DNA of 64,000 bases, from NCBI RefSeq assembly GCF_012562965.1, contig NZ_CP046228.1, positions 425,808 to 489,807 of the forward strand, written 5' to 3'. This DNA comes from Enterobacteriaceae endosymbiont of Plateumaris rustica. Lineage in GTDB: Bacteria > Pseudomonadota > Gammaproteobacteria > Enterobacterales > Enterobacteriaceae. The position numbers were made by a program, and so were the translations under genes. The notes beneath the pieces were generated by a model. The model saw only the letters and a program-made list of their open reading frames with translations, was not told where the DNA came from and made no database searches. Positions 21,328 through 31,740 of the stretch are shown one piece after another; positions within the stretch are counted from its first letter, which is position 1, and each line of letters opens with the position of its first letter.

Positions 21328-23172
21328 TTATGTATGAATACTTTGTAAAATACGATTTTCTAAATTAGAAAATCGTATTATTTTAGACTTTATTGATTTA
21401 AATAATATTGAAGTATTACTATAAATTGATATTGTTAATTTTGATCTTGTAATAGCTGTATAAATCAATTCTCTAGTTAATAAAGATGAATATTTATTAG
21501 GTAATACTAATGATGTATTATTAAATTCTGAACCTTGAGATTTATGTACAGTAATTGCATAAGCAATATTATATTTAGGTAAATTATTAATAAGAATATT
21601 ATGATATTTACCATTAGATAAACTAAATTTAACTTTTAATTCATTATCTGATGTATCTAAAAAAGTAATTCCTATATCACCATTATATAAATTTAAAAAA
21701 TCATTATTTTGAGTAATAATAATTGGACGACCTATATACCAATCATTTTTTTTATAAGTATTATCTAAAATATTTTTTTTAAAAAATTCATTTTCTAATT
21801 GATTATTAATTTCTTTTGTACCAAAAATTCCATGTTTTACTGCACATAAAATTTGATATTCATTAAAGATTTTAAAAAAATCATGAATATTATTTTTTTT
21901 ATTCATATAAACAAAATATTTTTTATATTCTATAATAAATTGATTTATCATGTATTTATATTTTTTTTCATTATTAATATTAATAAATTTAATATCATTA
22001 AATTTTTTTTTTAAAAATAATTCTTTAATTTTTTTCACATTACCTTCTTTTACTAAAATAGATAATTGATTTATTCCTGAATAACATTTATAACGATAAT
22101 TATATTTTAATAAGCTAATAAAATTACGTAAAAATAAACATTCATTATTATTTTTATTTTTAATATTATAATTAATTATGCTATATAACCATTCTGAATA
22201 TTTTTTAGTAAAATTAAATTTTTTAAAATTACAAATATCTTGAAAAATAAAACCAAGTTCTATTGGAGGTAATTGATTATCATCACCTAACAAAATTAAT
22301 CTACTATTAATAGATAAAACATTTAATATTATTGACATTAAACTTAAATCAATCATAGATGCTTCATCTATAATTAATAAATCTGTATTTAATTTATTAT
22401 TAATATTATATATAGTTTCTTTATTATACAAATTAATTTTTAATAAATGATGAATAGTTGTTGCTTTGTTAGGAATATTTTTTTTTTCTGTTTTAGTTAT
22501 TAAAAAATTATTTTTTATAAAGTATTGGTTGATTGATTCTGTTAATCTATTAGCTGCTTTACCTGTACTAGCGACTATTTTAATATTTAATGGAATAGAA
22601 TATATTTTTATAAAAAAGGTAATTAATTTTGCTATAATATGAGTTTTTCCTGTTCCAGGAGACCCTGAAATTATACTTATTTTATGTGTATATGCCATAG
22701 CTATAGATATTTTTTGATAAATATCACTTGGTTTAAATAAAGTATTTAATATTTTTTTTATATTATTTACCGGAGGTAAAATAAAATGATTGTTTATTAA
22801 ATTTTTAATAATTATATTTTCTTCTTTCCATATTCTATATAAATAAAGACAATTATTTTGTATTACTAATGGTGTAACTTTTTTTCCATTACTAACAATT
22901 GGATAATTTAATAAATTTTTTTCCTGTTTTTTAATATTATCAATTAATTGCGTTTCTTTTTTTGATAAAATAATATTATTTTTTTTTAATATTTTTTTTA
23001 TATTAAATTTAATTAATGGTAAACAAGTATTACCTTTACCAATAAAATAACTAAGATAAGCAATAATAAACATTAAATATGGTTCATTTTTAGATGCCAT
23101 TATATATGAAAATTGCAAATCAATTAAACGAATAAATTTTTTTTTACATAATTTTTTTAAAAAATTATACAT
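21328..23172 (-). CDS. recD: RecD, 5'-3' helicase subunit of RecBCD
   Basis: Superfamily 1 helicase of the RecBCD enzyme, which resects double-strand breaks and loads RecA at Chi. It has 614 residues (E. coli 608). The Walker A GSPGTGKT is at residues 170-177, followed by ASTGKAANRLTESI, TTIHHLL, DLLIIDEASMIDL, GDDNQLPPIE and the C-terminal AYAITVHKSQGSEF and YTAITRSK motifs. It follows recB on the same strand after 39 bases. All helicase motifs look intact. Its last codons contain a terminator-like hairpin. Confidence 0.96.
   Translation of the reverse strand: MYNFLKKLCKKKFIRLIDLQFSYIMASKNEPYLMFIIAYLSYFIGKGNTCLPLIKFNIKKILKKNNIILSKKETQLIDNIKKQEKNLLNYPIVSNGKKVTPLVIQNNCLYLYRIWKEENIIIKNLINNHFILPPVNNIKKILNTLFKPSDIYQKISIAMAYTHKISIISGSPGTGKTHIIAKLITFFIKIYSIPLNIKIVASTGKAANRLTESINQYFIKNNFLITKTEKKNIPNKATTIHHLLKINLYNKETIYNINNKLNTDLLIIDEASMIDLSLMSIILNVLSINSRLILLGDDNQLPPIELGFIFQDICNFKKFNFTKKYSEWLYSIINYNIKNKNNNECLFLRNFISLLKYNYRYKCYSGINQLSILVKEGNVKKIKELFLKKKFNDIKFININNEKKYKYMINQFIIEYKKYFVYMNKKNNIHDFFKIFNEYQILCAVKHGIFGTKEINNQLENEFFKKNILDNTYKKNDWYIGRPIIITQNNDFLNLYNGDIGITFLDTSDNELKVKFSLSNGKYHNILINNLPKYNIAYAITVHKSQGSEFNNTSLVLPNKYSSLLTRELIYTAITRSKLTISIYSNTSILFKSIKSKIIRFSNLENRILQSIHT
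21349..21379. terminator. Hairpin inside the 3' end of recD, likely terminator of rplS operon
   Basis: The arms 21349-21362 and 21366-21379 (AATACGATTTTCTA and its complement) make a perfect 14-base stem with a three-base loop and two G-C/C-G pairs. TTATTTTAG follows on the plus strand. It lies within the last 20 codons of recD on the other strand, where it encodes IIRFSNLENRI. It is the best candidate for ending the rpsP-rplS transcript. Confidence 0.5.
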
Positions 23173-23211
23173 ATTATTGTTAATATTAATTAAATCATAT
23201 TTATAAAAATC

Positions 23212-26200
23212 TTAAGAAATTAATTGATCTAATTTTTTAATTAATTTATAAGAAGGTTTTTTTTCCCAAATACCATTTAAATTATTTTTTAAGTTATTAA
23301 TACCTCTAATATATAAGTATATAACACTTCCAAAATGTTTTTCATAACTGTAATTTTTAATACGAGAATAAAGATATTTATGTAAGGCTAATGTATATAT
23401 TTGATATTGTAAATCATATCTATTTAAATAAATATTTTTTTCTATATATTTTTTAGTGTATTTATTATAATCTTTTCCTAACCAATTAGATTTATAATCT
23501 ATTATATAATATTTATTTTTCCATAAAAATACCAAATCGATAAATCCTCTTAATATTCCTTGAATATTATTATTAAATATTGGTAATTTCCTAGATATTC
23601 TATCATACTTACATATTATTTTATTTAATTCAATAAAATATAATTCTTTTTTTATATTTAAATAGAATTCTAATTCTGTTATTTTATTTTTGTTTTTTAA
23701 TTTATTTAAAATAATTTTATCTTTTCCTAATGGATGATTTAATATATTTGTTAACCATTTTATTAAAATTATATGCCAAGAATTATCGATCTTTTTATTA
23801 GATAATTTATTTTTAATGAAAGAACATGAAATTTTTTGAGTAAAATCTAATTTTTTAAAAATATTATGTAAAATAATTCCACTTTCTTTTCCTCTAGGAA
23901 AAGTGTGTGATGTTTTTTTTTTATTTTTTTTAGAATTAAATAATTTATATTTACAAATATTATTATTTAAATGTAAATCATTTTTAAGTTTAGAATAACT
24001 TGTAATTAATAAAGTTTTATATTCATCAATTTTTAATTTATTATTATATTGAGTAGTATCTTTTTTTTCTATAGGACAAATATAATTATATTTTATTTGT
24101 TTTTCTTTAGTTATGATTTTAATATTAATATCTTTATTTGCTAAATTAAATAAAAATTTTTTAAAATTTTTTTTATCTATATTATTATTAATATTTATTA
24201 AATATTCTACAGCATTTTGATAAAATAAATATTTTTGATATTTTTTTTTATTATTTTTAATATTTCCTATACCAATACTGCAATGAAAAATTGATCTAGT
24301 TAAAGATACATATAATAATCTTAAATTTTCTGATAATAATTCTTCTAATGCATATTTTATGCTATTATCATTTTTTTTAAAATCTATAATTGTTTTTAAT
24401 GTTTTTCTATCATGAAAAATTATTGCTTCATCATTTACTAAATCTAAAAAATTAGAAGTAATAAAAGGTATCCATACTAATGGAAATTGTAATCCTTTAG
24501 CTTTATGAATAGTAATTATTTTTATTTGATTAAGGTCATTTTGTATTCTTATTTGTTGATCAATTGATCTATTATTTGGAAATGAAATTTGTTTTAATAA
24601 CCAAATAATTATTTGTTTTTTATTTTTAATTTTTATAAATTCTATTTCTATTAATTCTGCTATATGTAATATATTTTGTATTTTTTTTTTATAAACACTA
24701 TTAATTATATTTTTTTTACATAAAAAATTTTTTTGTAAAAAAATTTTTTCTAACATGAATAAAATACCATTTTTATCCCATAAATTTTTATATTCAATAA
24801 ATTGATTAATACTTTTTTCTAAAAATAATTTTTCTTTTATATAGTCTAAATTAGATAAATTTATATTAAATAAATCACTTACTAGAACATTTTTTAATTG
24901 TTTTATTTTATGTGGTTCCAAAATAGTTTGTAACAATAATACTAATTCTTTTGCTTCTATTGTTTCAAAAACACTATTAGAATTAGATAAATAAATAGAA
25001 GGAATATTAAATTTAATAAATTCTTTTTGTATAATATTAGCTTCGTATTTATTACGTACTAATACTGTTATATCTGAAATATTAATATTTCTACTATTAT
25101 TTATATTTTTTTGTAAAAAAATTTTTTTTTGTTGACCTAGTATAAGCCATTGACAAATTTCATAAGCACATTGATATGACATTTTTTGTTTATATAAATT
25201 TATATTTATTTCTTCAGGAAAAAACCAAAAAGTAATTCCTGGTTGAATTATATTATTTATAATAAAATTATAATTTAATTTTTGTTTTACATATGATATA
25301 GGATAAAAAACTATATTTTTTAAAAAAAAAGAATATTTACAATTGGAAAATATTTTATTAACACTATTAACCATAGTTTTAGATGATCTCCAATTATTTT
25401 TTAATGTATAACGATTTTTAATCTCAAAAGAAGCTTTGATATAAGTAAAAATATCAGCTCCTCTAAAAGAATAAATTGCTTGTTTAGGATCTCCGATTAA
25501 TATTAATGTACAATTAGAATGATTTATATATATTTTTTTAAAAATATTATATTGTTGAACATCTGTATCTTGAAATTCATCTATCAATGCTACAGGATAT
25601 AATTTTCTTATATCTGCTGCTAAATTTTTATTGATAATAAAATTATCTAGTGATTTATTTAATATTGATAATAAGTCATTAAAACTAATTTGTTCATTTT
25701 TTTCTTTATTTTTTTTAACAAAATATTTAATATATTTTATAGCTTTAATAATTATTAAAGTTTTTAAATTTATTATTTTATTTAGATATGTATCTATATT
25801 TTTAAATAGAATATGTTTTGGGAATTTTTTTTCATTTATAGTTTTTATAATTAAAATATTTTGAGAAAATCTTTTTAATTGTTCTGGAATAAAATTATCT
25901 TTAGTATTACTTAATGCCCATTTATTTATACATTTTATCCAAAATTTTATAGATCTATTATTATAAATATGTTTGTTAACATTAGATTCCATAATTATAT
26001 TAAAAATAATATTATTATATTGAATCCAATTTTTTTTTAAAATATTTATATATTTGATATTTTTATTAAATTGTTCTACTAAATTAAAATTATTAAAATA
26101 ATGTTTAAAATTAGGTAATTCATTTTGTAATAAAAATGGTAATAATTTATTCATTAAATCACTAGGTGTTTTCCAATATTCTAATACAATTTCAGCAATT

Positions 26201-26745
26201 TTATTCGGTAAAGGATATAAATATTTTCTCCAAAAACTTATAGATGCATAATTTTGCAAATCAATTTCATTATTAATTAATTTTTTATTATAAACAAAAC
26301 CATAAATCTCATAATTTTTAATATTTAATATTTTTTGACAAAATGCATGAATAGTTAAAATTGTTGCATTATGAAAATTTAATTCTGCTTTTAATAAAAT
26401 TATACTTGCTTTTTTAAAATTTTTTATTTTTTTAAGAATTTTATTAACAATAGAAAATTGACTATTACCTTTTATACATGCTATACGTAATATATTTATA
26501 CTATTTTTTATTCTCTTACATAAATCTTTTGTTGAAATATCAGTAAATGTAACTACTAATATTTCTTCTACTGATAATGGAATACTAATTTGATTTTTTT
26601 TATATAAACCTAATAAAAAACGTAAATACATTATAATTATTGTAAAAGTTTTTCCAGTACCAGCTGAAGCTTCAATTAGACATTGTTGATTTAAATTATC
26701 TGTAAAAGGATTAAATTCTTTATTTTTTGTCAAATTCGTTATCAT
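23212..26745 (-). CDS. recB: RecB, 3'-5' helicase and nuclease subunit of RecBCD
   Basis: Carries one helicase motor and the only nuclease of RecBCD. About 1177 residues from the ATG at 26745 (E. coli 1180). A TTG at 26823 in the same frame would overlap recC by 64 bases and is not needed. Walker A is in IEASAGTGKTFT near residue 30, DEFQDTD and GDPKQAIYSFRGAD follow, then KAKGLQFPLVW and LLYVSLTRS. The C-terminal nuclease domain has RGFIDLVF and IIDYKSNWLG with the catalytic Asp and Lys. It starts 14 bases after recC. The ptrA gene found between recC and recB in E. coli is absent. Confidence 0.96.
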   Translation of the reverse strand: MITNLTKNKEFNPFTDNLNQQCLIEASAGTGKTFTIIIMYLRFLLGLYKKNQISIPLSVEEILVVTFTDISTKDLCKRIKNSINILRIACIKGNSQFSIVNKILKKIKNFKKASIILLKAELNFHNATILTIHAFCQKILNIKNYEIYGFVYNKKLINNEIDLQNYASISFWRKYLYPLPNKIAEIVLEYWKTPSDLMNKLLPFLLQNELPNFKHYFNNFNLVEQFNKNIKYINILKKNWIQYNNIIFNIIMESNVNKHIYNNRSIKFWIKCINKWALSNTKDNFIPEQLKRFSQNILIIKTINEKKFPKHILFKNIDTYLNKIINLKTLIIIKAIKYIKYFVKKNKEKNEQISFNDLLSILNKSLDNFIINKNLAADIRKLYPVALIDEFQDTDVQQYNIFKKIYINHSNCTLILIGDPKQAIYSFRGADIFTYIKASFEIKNRYTLKNNWRSSKTMVNSVNKIFSNCKYSFFLKNIVFYPISYVKQKLNYNFIINNIIQPGITFWFFPEEININLYKQKMSYQCAYEICQWLILGQQKKIFLQKNINNSRNINISDITVLVRNKYEANIIQKEFIKFNIPSIYLSNSNSVFETIEAKELVLLLQTILEPHKIKQLKNVLVSDLFNINLSNLDYIKEKLFLEKSINQFIEYKNLWDKNGILFMLEKIFLQKNFLCKKNIINSVYKKKIQNILHIAELIEIEFIKIKNKKQIIIWLLKQISFPNNRSIDQQIRIQNDLNQIKIITIHKAKGLQFPLVWIPFITSNFLDLVNDEAIIFHDRKTLKTIIDFKKNDNSIKYALEELLSENLRLLYVSLTRSIFHCSIGIGNIKNNKKKYQKYLFYQNAVEYLININNNIDKKNFKKFLFNLANKDINIKIITKEKQIKYNYICPIEKKDTTQYNNKLKIDEYKTLLITSYSKLKNDLHLNNNICKYKLFNSKKNKKKTSHTFPRGKESGIILHNIFKKLDFTQKISCSFIKNKLSNKKIDNSWHIILIKWLTNILNHPLGKDKIILNKLKNKNKITELEFYLNIKKELYFIELNKIICKYDRISRKLPIFNNNIQGILRGFIDLVFLWKNKYYIIDYKSNWLGKDYNKYTKKYIEKNIYLNRYDLQYQIYTLALHKYLYSRIKNYSYEKHFGSVIYLYIRGINNLKNNLNGIWEKKPSYKLIKKLDQLIS

Positions 26746-26759
26746 ATAAATAAAATTTT

Positions 26760-29700
26760 TTATTTTATATAAATTTTTATAGGTAACAACCATTTTTCTA
26801 TTAATTTTATTGTTTTTAACCAATTTTTTTCATCAAAAAAATAATTAATTTTATTAAAATATAAATTTTTATTTTTCTCTATAAAATTAAAATTCATATT
26901 CCAAAAATGAAAAAAATATTTTTTTGCTTTTTTTTGTATAAAAATATCATAATTAATACATTTATTTTTTTTATCATAACAATAATCTAACCATTTCCAA
27001 GCACTTTTCATAGGTAATATAATCGGATTATTTAATCCACACACATATCCATCGATATATTTTTTTAATAAAACTATTGCTATATTAGAATTAATATAAT
27101 TAAAACTATATTTAGTATTTTTAAAACCTATAATTGTTGAAGTAAATTCTTTTCCTTTTCTAATATTTATTACACATAAAATTAAATGTTTAATCCAAAA
27201 AGATATAATAGATTTTATATCTATAATTTTAGGTTCATATCTTATATACCCTTTATTATAACTTATAAAATTTATTTTTCCATATAATATTATTTCTGAT
27301 ATATTTATATCAATATACTTAATAATATTATTATATTTATATAATTTTAAATCATTATTAAGTAATTTACATATTTTTTTTTTTTCATTATTCCATAATA
27401 TTTTTCCATAATTACCATAAGGTAAAATTCCTTTATTTAAATAATTATAATAAATTAAGTTAATATTTGTATTAAATATTAAGGAATATAATATTTTTTT
27501 ATCAATTTGGTATTTTGTTAAATAATCTAATGAAAAAGGTTCTATTTCGGAAAATTGAATTTGATTTAAATCATGTAAATATACTCCTAATCTTTGATTA
27601 AAAAATCCTTTTACAGGATCTTTCCAAAAATTTAAAAGATTTTTTATAATAATTTTTTTTATTTTTAATTTTGATAATTTACTAAAATAAATATTTTGTT
27701 TTTTTAAAAAATTATAATTATTAATATTAAAATTTATAAAAATATCATTTTTTTTATTTACATGATATATGTGTTTGATGATACAATCAGATATTTTATT
27801 TTTTTCAATATAGTAGTTATTGTAAATATATTCTAATAACTCAGTAATCAAAATAGAAGGGTATATTTTATTATAATTTATATTTTTATTATCAATATAA
27901 CTTAAATATAATTTTTCTTTAGAAGACATCAATAATTCAAGAAAAAAATATTTTTCTTTATCTAAATTATTTTCATCATGTTTTTTAGGGTATTTCTTTA
28001 TTAAATTAAAAATAACTGGATATGAATTTTTAAGATAATATTTACTATTCATACCTATTACAAAACTAACTTTAAAATCTATTCCATTTAATTGTTCAAA
28101 ATTACAAAAATTAATTTTATTTAAAGAATAATGAAAAAAATATTTTTTTTTTTCTAATAGATTTTGAAATTCTTTAATAATAATATTAATAGATATTTTT
28201 TGTTCATAATTTGAATTTAATCCACTGTCAATAAATAATATTATATTTTTAATAATATATTTCATATATTTATTTGAATCAATATTTGAACAAAAAAAAT
28301 CTGAATATAATTTAATTAAAATTTTTTTCCAATTTTTTATTTTTTGTTTTTTATTTAATTTTTTTTTCCATTTATATAATGTAAATAAAAAATGAGTAAA
28401 TTTACCTAATAATTCTCCTAATATTCCATATATACCATTATATGGTAATATACCATTCCAATTTCCTGAATTATTATCTATAGCATATCCATAAAACATA
28501 CGATATAATCCAAATTTCCAGGTATATTGATCTTTAGTTAAAGAAATTTTTTTGAAATTACTAAAATCTAAATTATATTTAATACCAATATCATTTATCC
28601 AATAACGTAAATATATTAAATCATCTTTATTATTAATAGAAAATTTTTTCGAAATTTCATTATTATCTAATAAATAAAATATTTCTTCAGGATTAAATTT
28701 TTTTGTTGATAAATTTAATAAAAAAAAAAAATATCTGGTATATTAAAAATATTATTTTTATTAAAATCTAAATAAATGTTAAAAGGTATTTGTTTTTTAT
28801 TAAAAATAGAATAAATAAAAGGTAAATATATATTTATATTAGGAGAAATTACAATAATTTCATGTAAATAATAATTTTTATTATTTATTAATTTAATAAT
28901 ATTAAATGATAAAAATTCTATTTCTTGTTTAAGATCTGTAAAAACATTTATTTGTATAGAATCATCTGACATATTAATTTTTTTTTTATTATTCTTTAAT
29001 AAAAAATTTTCTTTTAATAAACTAATATCTTTTTTTATATTATTTAATAAATTTAAAGATTTTATTTTTACAAATGATTCTATCATTCTTGATGATACAT
29101 TTATTAATTTATTTATATTATTTATTCCATAATTTCCCCAAGAAAATAATAATGAATTATAAAAATTATAATTATTATTTATTTGAATATTATCCCAATA
29201 ATGTATACAAGGATTTTTAATTAAGATATGAATTTCTATATATTTTGTTAATTTTTCTAATAATTGTAAATATATTAAAGGTATATTTTGTGTTTCTAAA
29301 ATAAATATTCTTTCCGGTAAAACGGAATATTTAATTTTTTTTTTCTTATTTATAAAAAAATTATATAATCTACTAAGATACCATAATTTTTTACCTAATA
29401 TAATTTTATTATATATAATTATTTGTTTCCATAATTTTGCTTGCCAAATTTGATCTTTATTATTTGGAAAAAATGAGATTTTATCTTTTTCCCATAAATA
29501 TAACCATTCTGGACGATATTTTTGATATTCATCATATAAATTAGCAATTTGAATTGATATTTCATATAAATAATTAGTATTATTTATATTATTTAAATAT
29601 TTATGAAAATTTTTAAATTCAGGTAAAACAACTGTTTTTGGAATAATATTCATCAATTGCCAAGTAATCATTTTTTTATTAAAAATATTACCTTTTTTAA

Positions 29701-29938
29701 TTTGTGGAATAATTTTTATAAATAAATTCCAAATAAATTTTTCTGGATTTATATAACTAATATTAGTATGTATTCCCATTATTTTAGAAAAATAAATTTT
29801 TAAATATGGAATAAATGTTGAATTTGGTAAAATTATAATTTCTGTTTGTAATGGATTATTTAATGGTTTTTTTATAATATTATATTTTATTAAATTTAAT
29901 AAAATATCTAAATTATTAGAACGATATATTGTAAACAT
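26760..29938 (-). pseudogene. recC: recC with a frameshift at a run of 12 T, possibly rescued by slippage
   Basis: RecC holds the RecBCD complex together and reads Chi. The gene is in two open parts: codons from 29938 to a stop at 28715, ending PDIFFFY, and an open stretch from about 28730 to 26760. The break lies in a T12 run (minus strand; A12 at 28720-28731 on plus). With 13 T the frame continues as DIFFFLLNLSTKK and on through FGLYRMFYGYA into the second part, giving about 1060 residues (E. coli 1122). The rest looks functional: it begins MFTIYRSNNLD (E. coli MLRVYHSNRLD), with IEIHILIKNPC, VIGMNSKYY and ILITELLEYI. Family is certain; whether active protein is made is not. Confidence 0.88.
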
Positions 29939-30001
29939 ATTATATATTTTTTATTTATATTAATTATTTTAAAATTTTAAAAAAATTATTAATTTTTCAT
30001 C

Positions 30002-30859
30002 TTAATTAAATTTTTTATATATAGTGTAATATAACATTATTAATCCTATTAATACCATTGGAAAAGATAATATTTGTCCCATAGTTATATAACTATAAAA
30101 AAAACCTAATTGTATGTCAGGTTCTCTAAAAAACTCTATAAATATACGAAATATACCATAAAATAATAAAAAAACACTGGTATTATAACCTAACATTTTT
30201 CTTTTATTATAATTTATATTTAAAATAATAAATAATATTATTCCTTCAAAAAAAAATTCATAAATTTGTGATGGATGTCTAGGTAAATTACCATATTTTA
30301 TAAATAAATTTATAAAATTTTTATGATTTTTAATATAAATTAAATCTAATTCGGTAGAATTAGGAAATAACATTGCCCAGGGAATATTAATAGTAACTCT
30401 TCCCCATAATTCATCATTAATAAAATTACCTATTCTTCCCATACCTAATCCAAAAGGAATCAATGGAGTAATAAAATCAGTTAATTGTAAAAATTTTTTT
30501 TTATAATAAATAGAATATATAAAAATTACTAAAATAGTTCCAAGTAATCCTCCATGAAAAGACATACCTCCTTCTCTAAATTTAATTAATGATATAGGAT
30601 GATTTAAAAAATATTTTAAATTATAAAGTAATATATATCCTAATCTACCACCTAATAAAAGTCCTATAAAAGATAAATATAATAAAATTTCATTTTCTCT
30701 ATTTGTCCAATTTAAATTATTATATGATTTTAACTTTGATATATTAATTATAAATAAAAAACTAATTAAATACATTAAACTATACCAATAAATATCAATA
30801 CCATATATTGTAATAGCAACTGGATTAATTTTTGGAAACAATAAATATTGCATTTTCAT
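30002..30859 (-). CDS. lgt: Lgt, prolipoprotein diacylglyceryl transferase
   Basis: Inner-membrane enzyme that moves diacylglycerol from phosphatidylglycerol to the lipobox cysteine of prolipoproteins. It has 285 residues (E. coli 291) and about seven hydrophobic segments. Key motifs are GGRLGYILLYN, GGMSFHGGLLG (essential His), the GMGRIGNFINDELWGR signature (essential Arg), LPRHPSQIYE and FFREPD. The usual NGELWGR reads NDELWGR. It is divergent from mutH by 47 bases. thyA, which follows lgt in E. coli, is absent; only 63 bases separate lgt from recC. Confidence 0.97.
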   Translation of the reverse strand: MKMQYLLFPKINPVAITIYGIDIYWYSLMYLISFLFIINISKLKSYNNLNWTNRENEILLYLSFIGLLLGGRLGYILLYNLKYFLNHPISLIKFREGGMSFHGGLLGTILVIFIYSIYYKKKFLQLTDFITPLIPFGLGMGRIGNFINDELWGRVTINIPWAMLFPNSTELDLIYIKNHKNFINLFIKYGNLPRHPSQIYEFFFEGIILFIILNINYNKRKMLGYNTSVFLLFYGIFRIFIEFFREPDIQLGFFYSYITMGQILSFPMVLIGLIMLYYTIYKKFN

Positions 30860-30906
30860 TTTTTAAATATAAGCGTTATTATTTCTAATAGGTATAATTT
30901 ATATAT

Positions 30907-31590
30907 ATGTATATAAAAAAAATTTTTTCTAATACTATTAATAGTGAAAAAATATTATTTCTAAGAGCATCCTTAATAATAGGTCATTCTTTAAATGATA
31001 TTGCAAAATGGTTAAATTATAATAATATTCCATTAAATTTAAATAAAGATAAAGGATGGATAGGTAAATTAATTGAATTATGTTTATTAGGTATACAACA
31101 AAAAAATATATTTAACCAAGATATACCTCAAATAGGCATAGAAATAAAAACTATTCCTATTGATGAAAAAGGAAATACTATCAATAATACATTTATATGT
31201 TCTTTTCCTTTAATAAATAAAAATATTCTTATTTGGAAAAAAAGTAAATTATATAATAAATTATCAAAAATTTTATGGATTCCTATTATAACTAAAAGTA
31301 AAAATACTCCTATTGGTATGAGAATAATAGGAAATCCAATTATATGGACACCTTCAAAAAGAGATTATAAAAAAATATATAATGATTGGATTGAATTGAT
31401 GAAATTACTTATTTCTGGAAATATAGATTATATTAATCATTATAATGGAACTATTTTATTAGTGAAAACAAAATCTAATAAAAATAAATTAATAGAAATT
31501 ATAAATCAAGATAATAAAATTATACTAACTACACCTAGAGCTTTTTATTTAAAAAAAAAATTTACAAAAACATTATTAAAAAATTCATAA
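30907..31590 (+). CDS. mutH: MutH, mismatch repair endonuclease
   Basis: Nicks the unmethylated strand at hemimethylated GATC after MutS-MutL activation. It has 227 residues (E. coli 229). The endonuclease core shows DKGWIGKLIEL, the catalytic IPQIGIEIKTIPID with the E-x-K pair, and FICSFPLI; the C-terminal region has GTILLVKTKS and TPRAFYLKKKFTK. Retention matters because it needs dam methylation plus mutS and mutL elsewhere, which cannot be seen in this window. Confidence 0.95.
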   Translation: MYIKKIFSNTINSEKILFLRASLIIGHSLNDIAKWLNYNNIPLNLNKDKGWIGKLIELCLLGIQQKNIFNQDIPQIGIEIKTIPIDEKGNTINNTFICSFPLINKNILIWKKSKLYNKLSKILWIPIITKSKNTPIGMRIIGNPIIWTPSKRDYKKIYNDWIELMKLLISGNIDYINHYNGTILLVKTKSNKNKLIEIINQDNKIILTTPRAFYLKKKFTKTLLKNS

Positions 31591-31740
31591 ATATTTATTT
31601 AAAATAAGAAATTAGATATTTAAATTTTACTAAAATGAAATACTAATTAAATTATTTAAATTTTTTTATAAATAATTAAGTTAAAATATTTTTTATAAAA
31701 ATATTTTAATAAAAAAATAATTTATTTATTTTAATTTAAC

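Noticed and set aside
26746-26823. Longer recB start at a TTG giving 26 extra residues and overlap with recC
   Set aside because: The extra residues have no counterpart in E. coli RecB, and an ATG at 26745 just after the recC stop fits family length.
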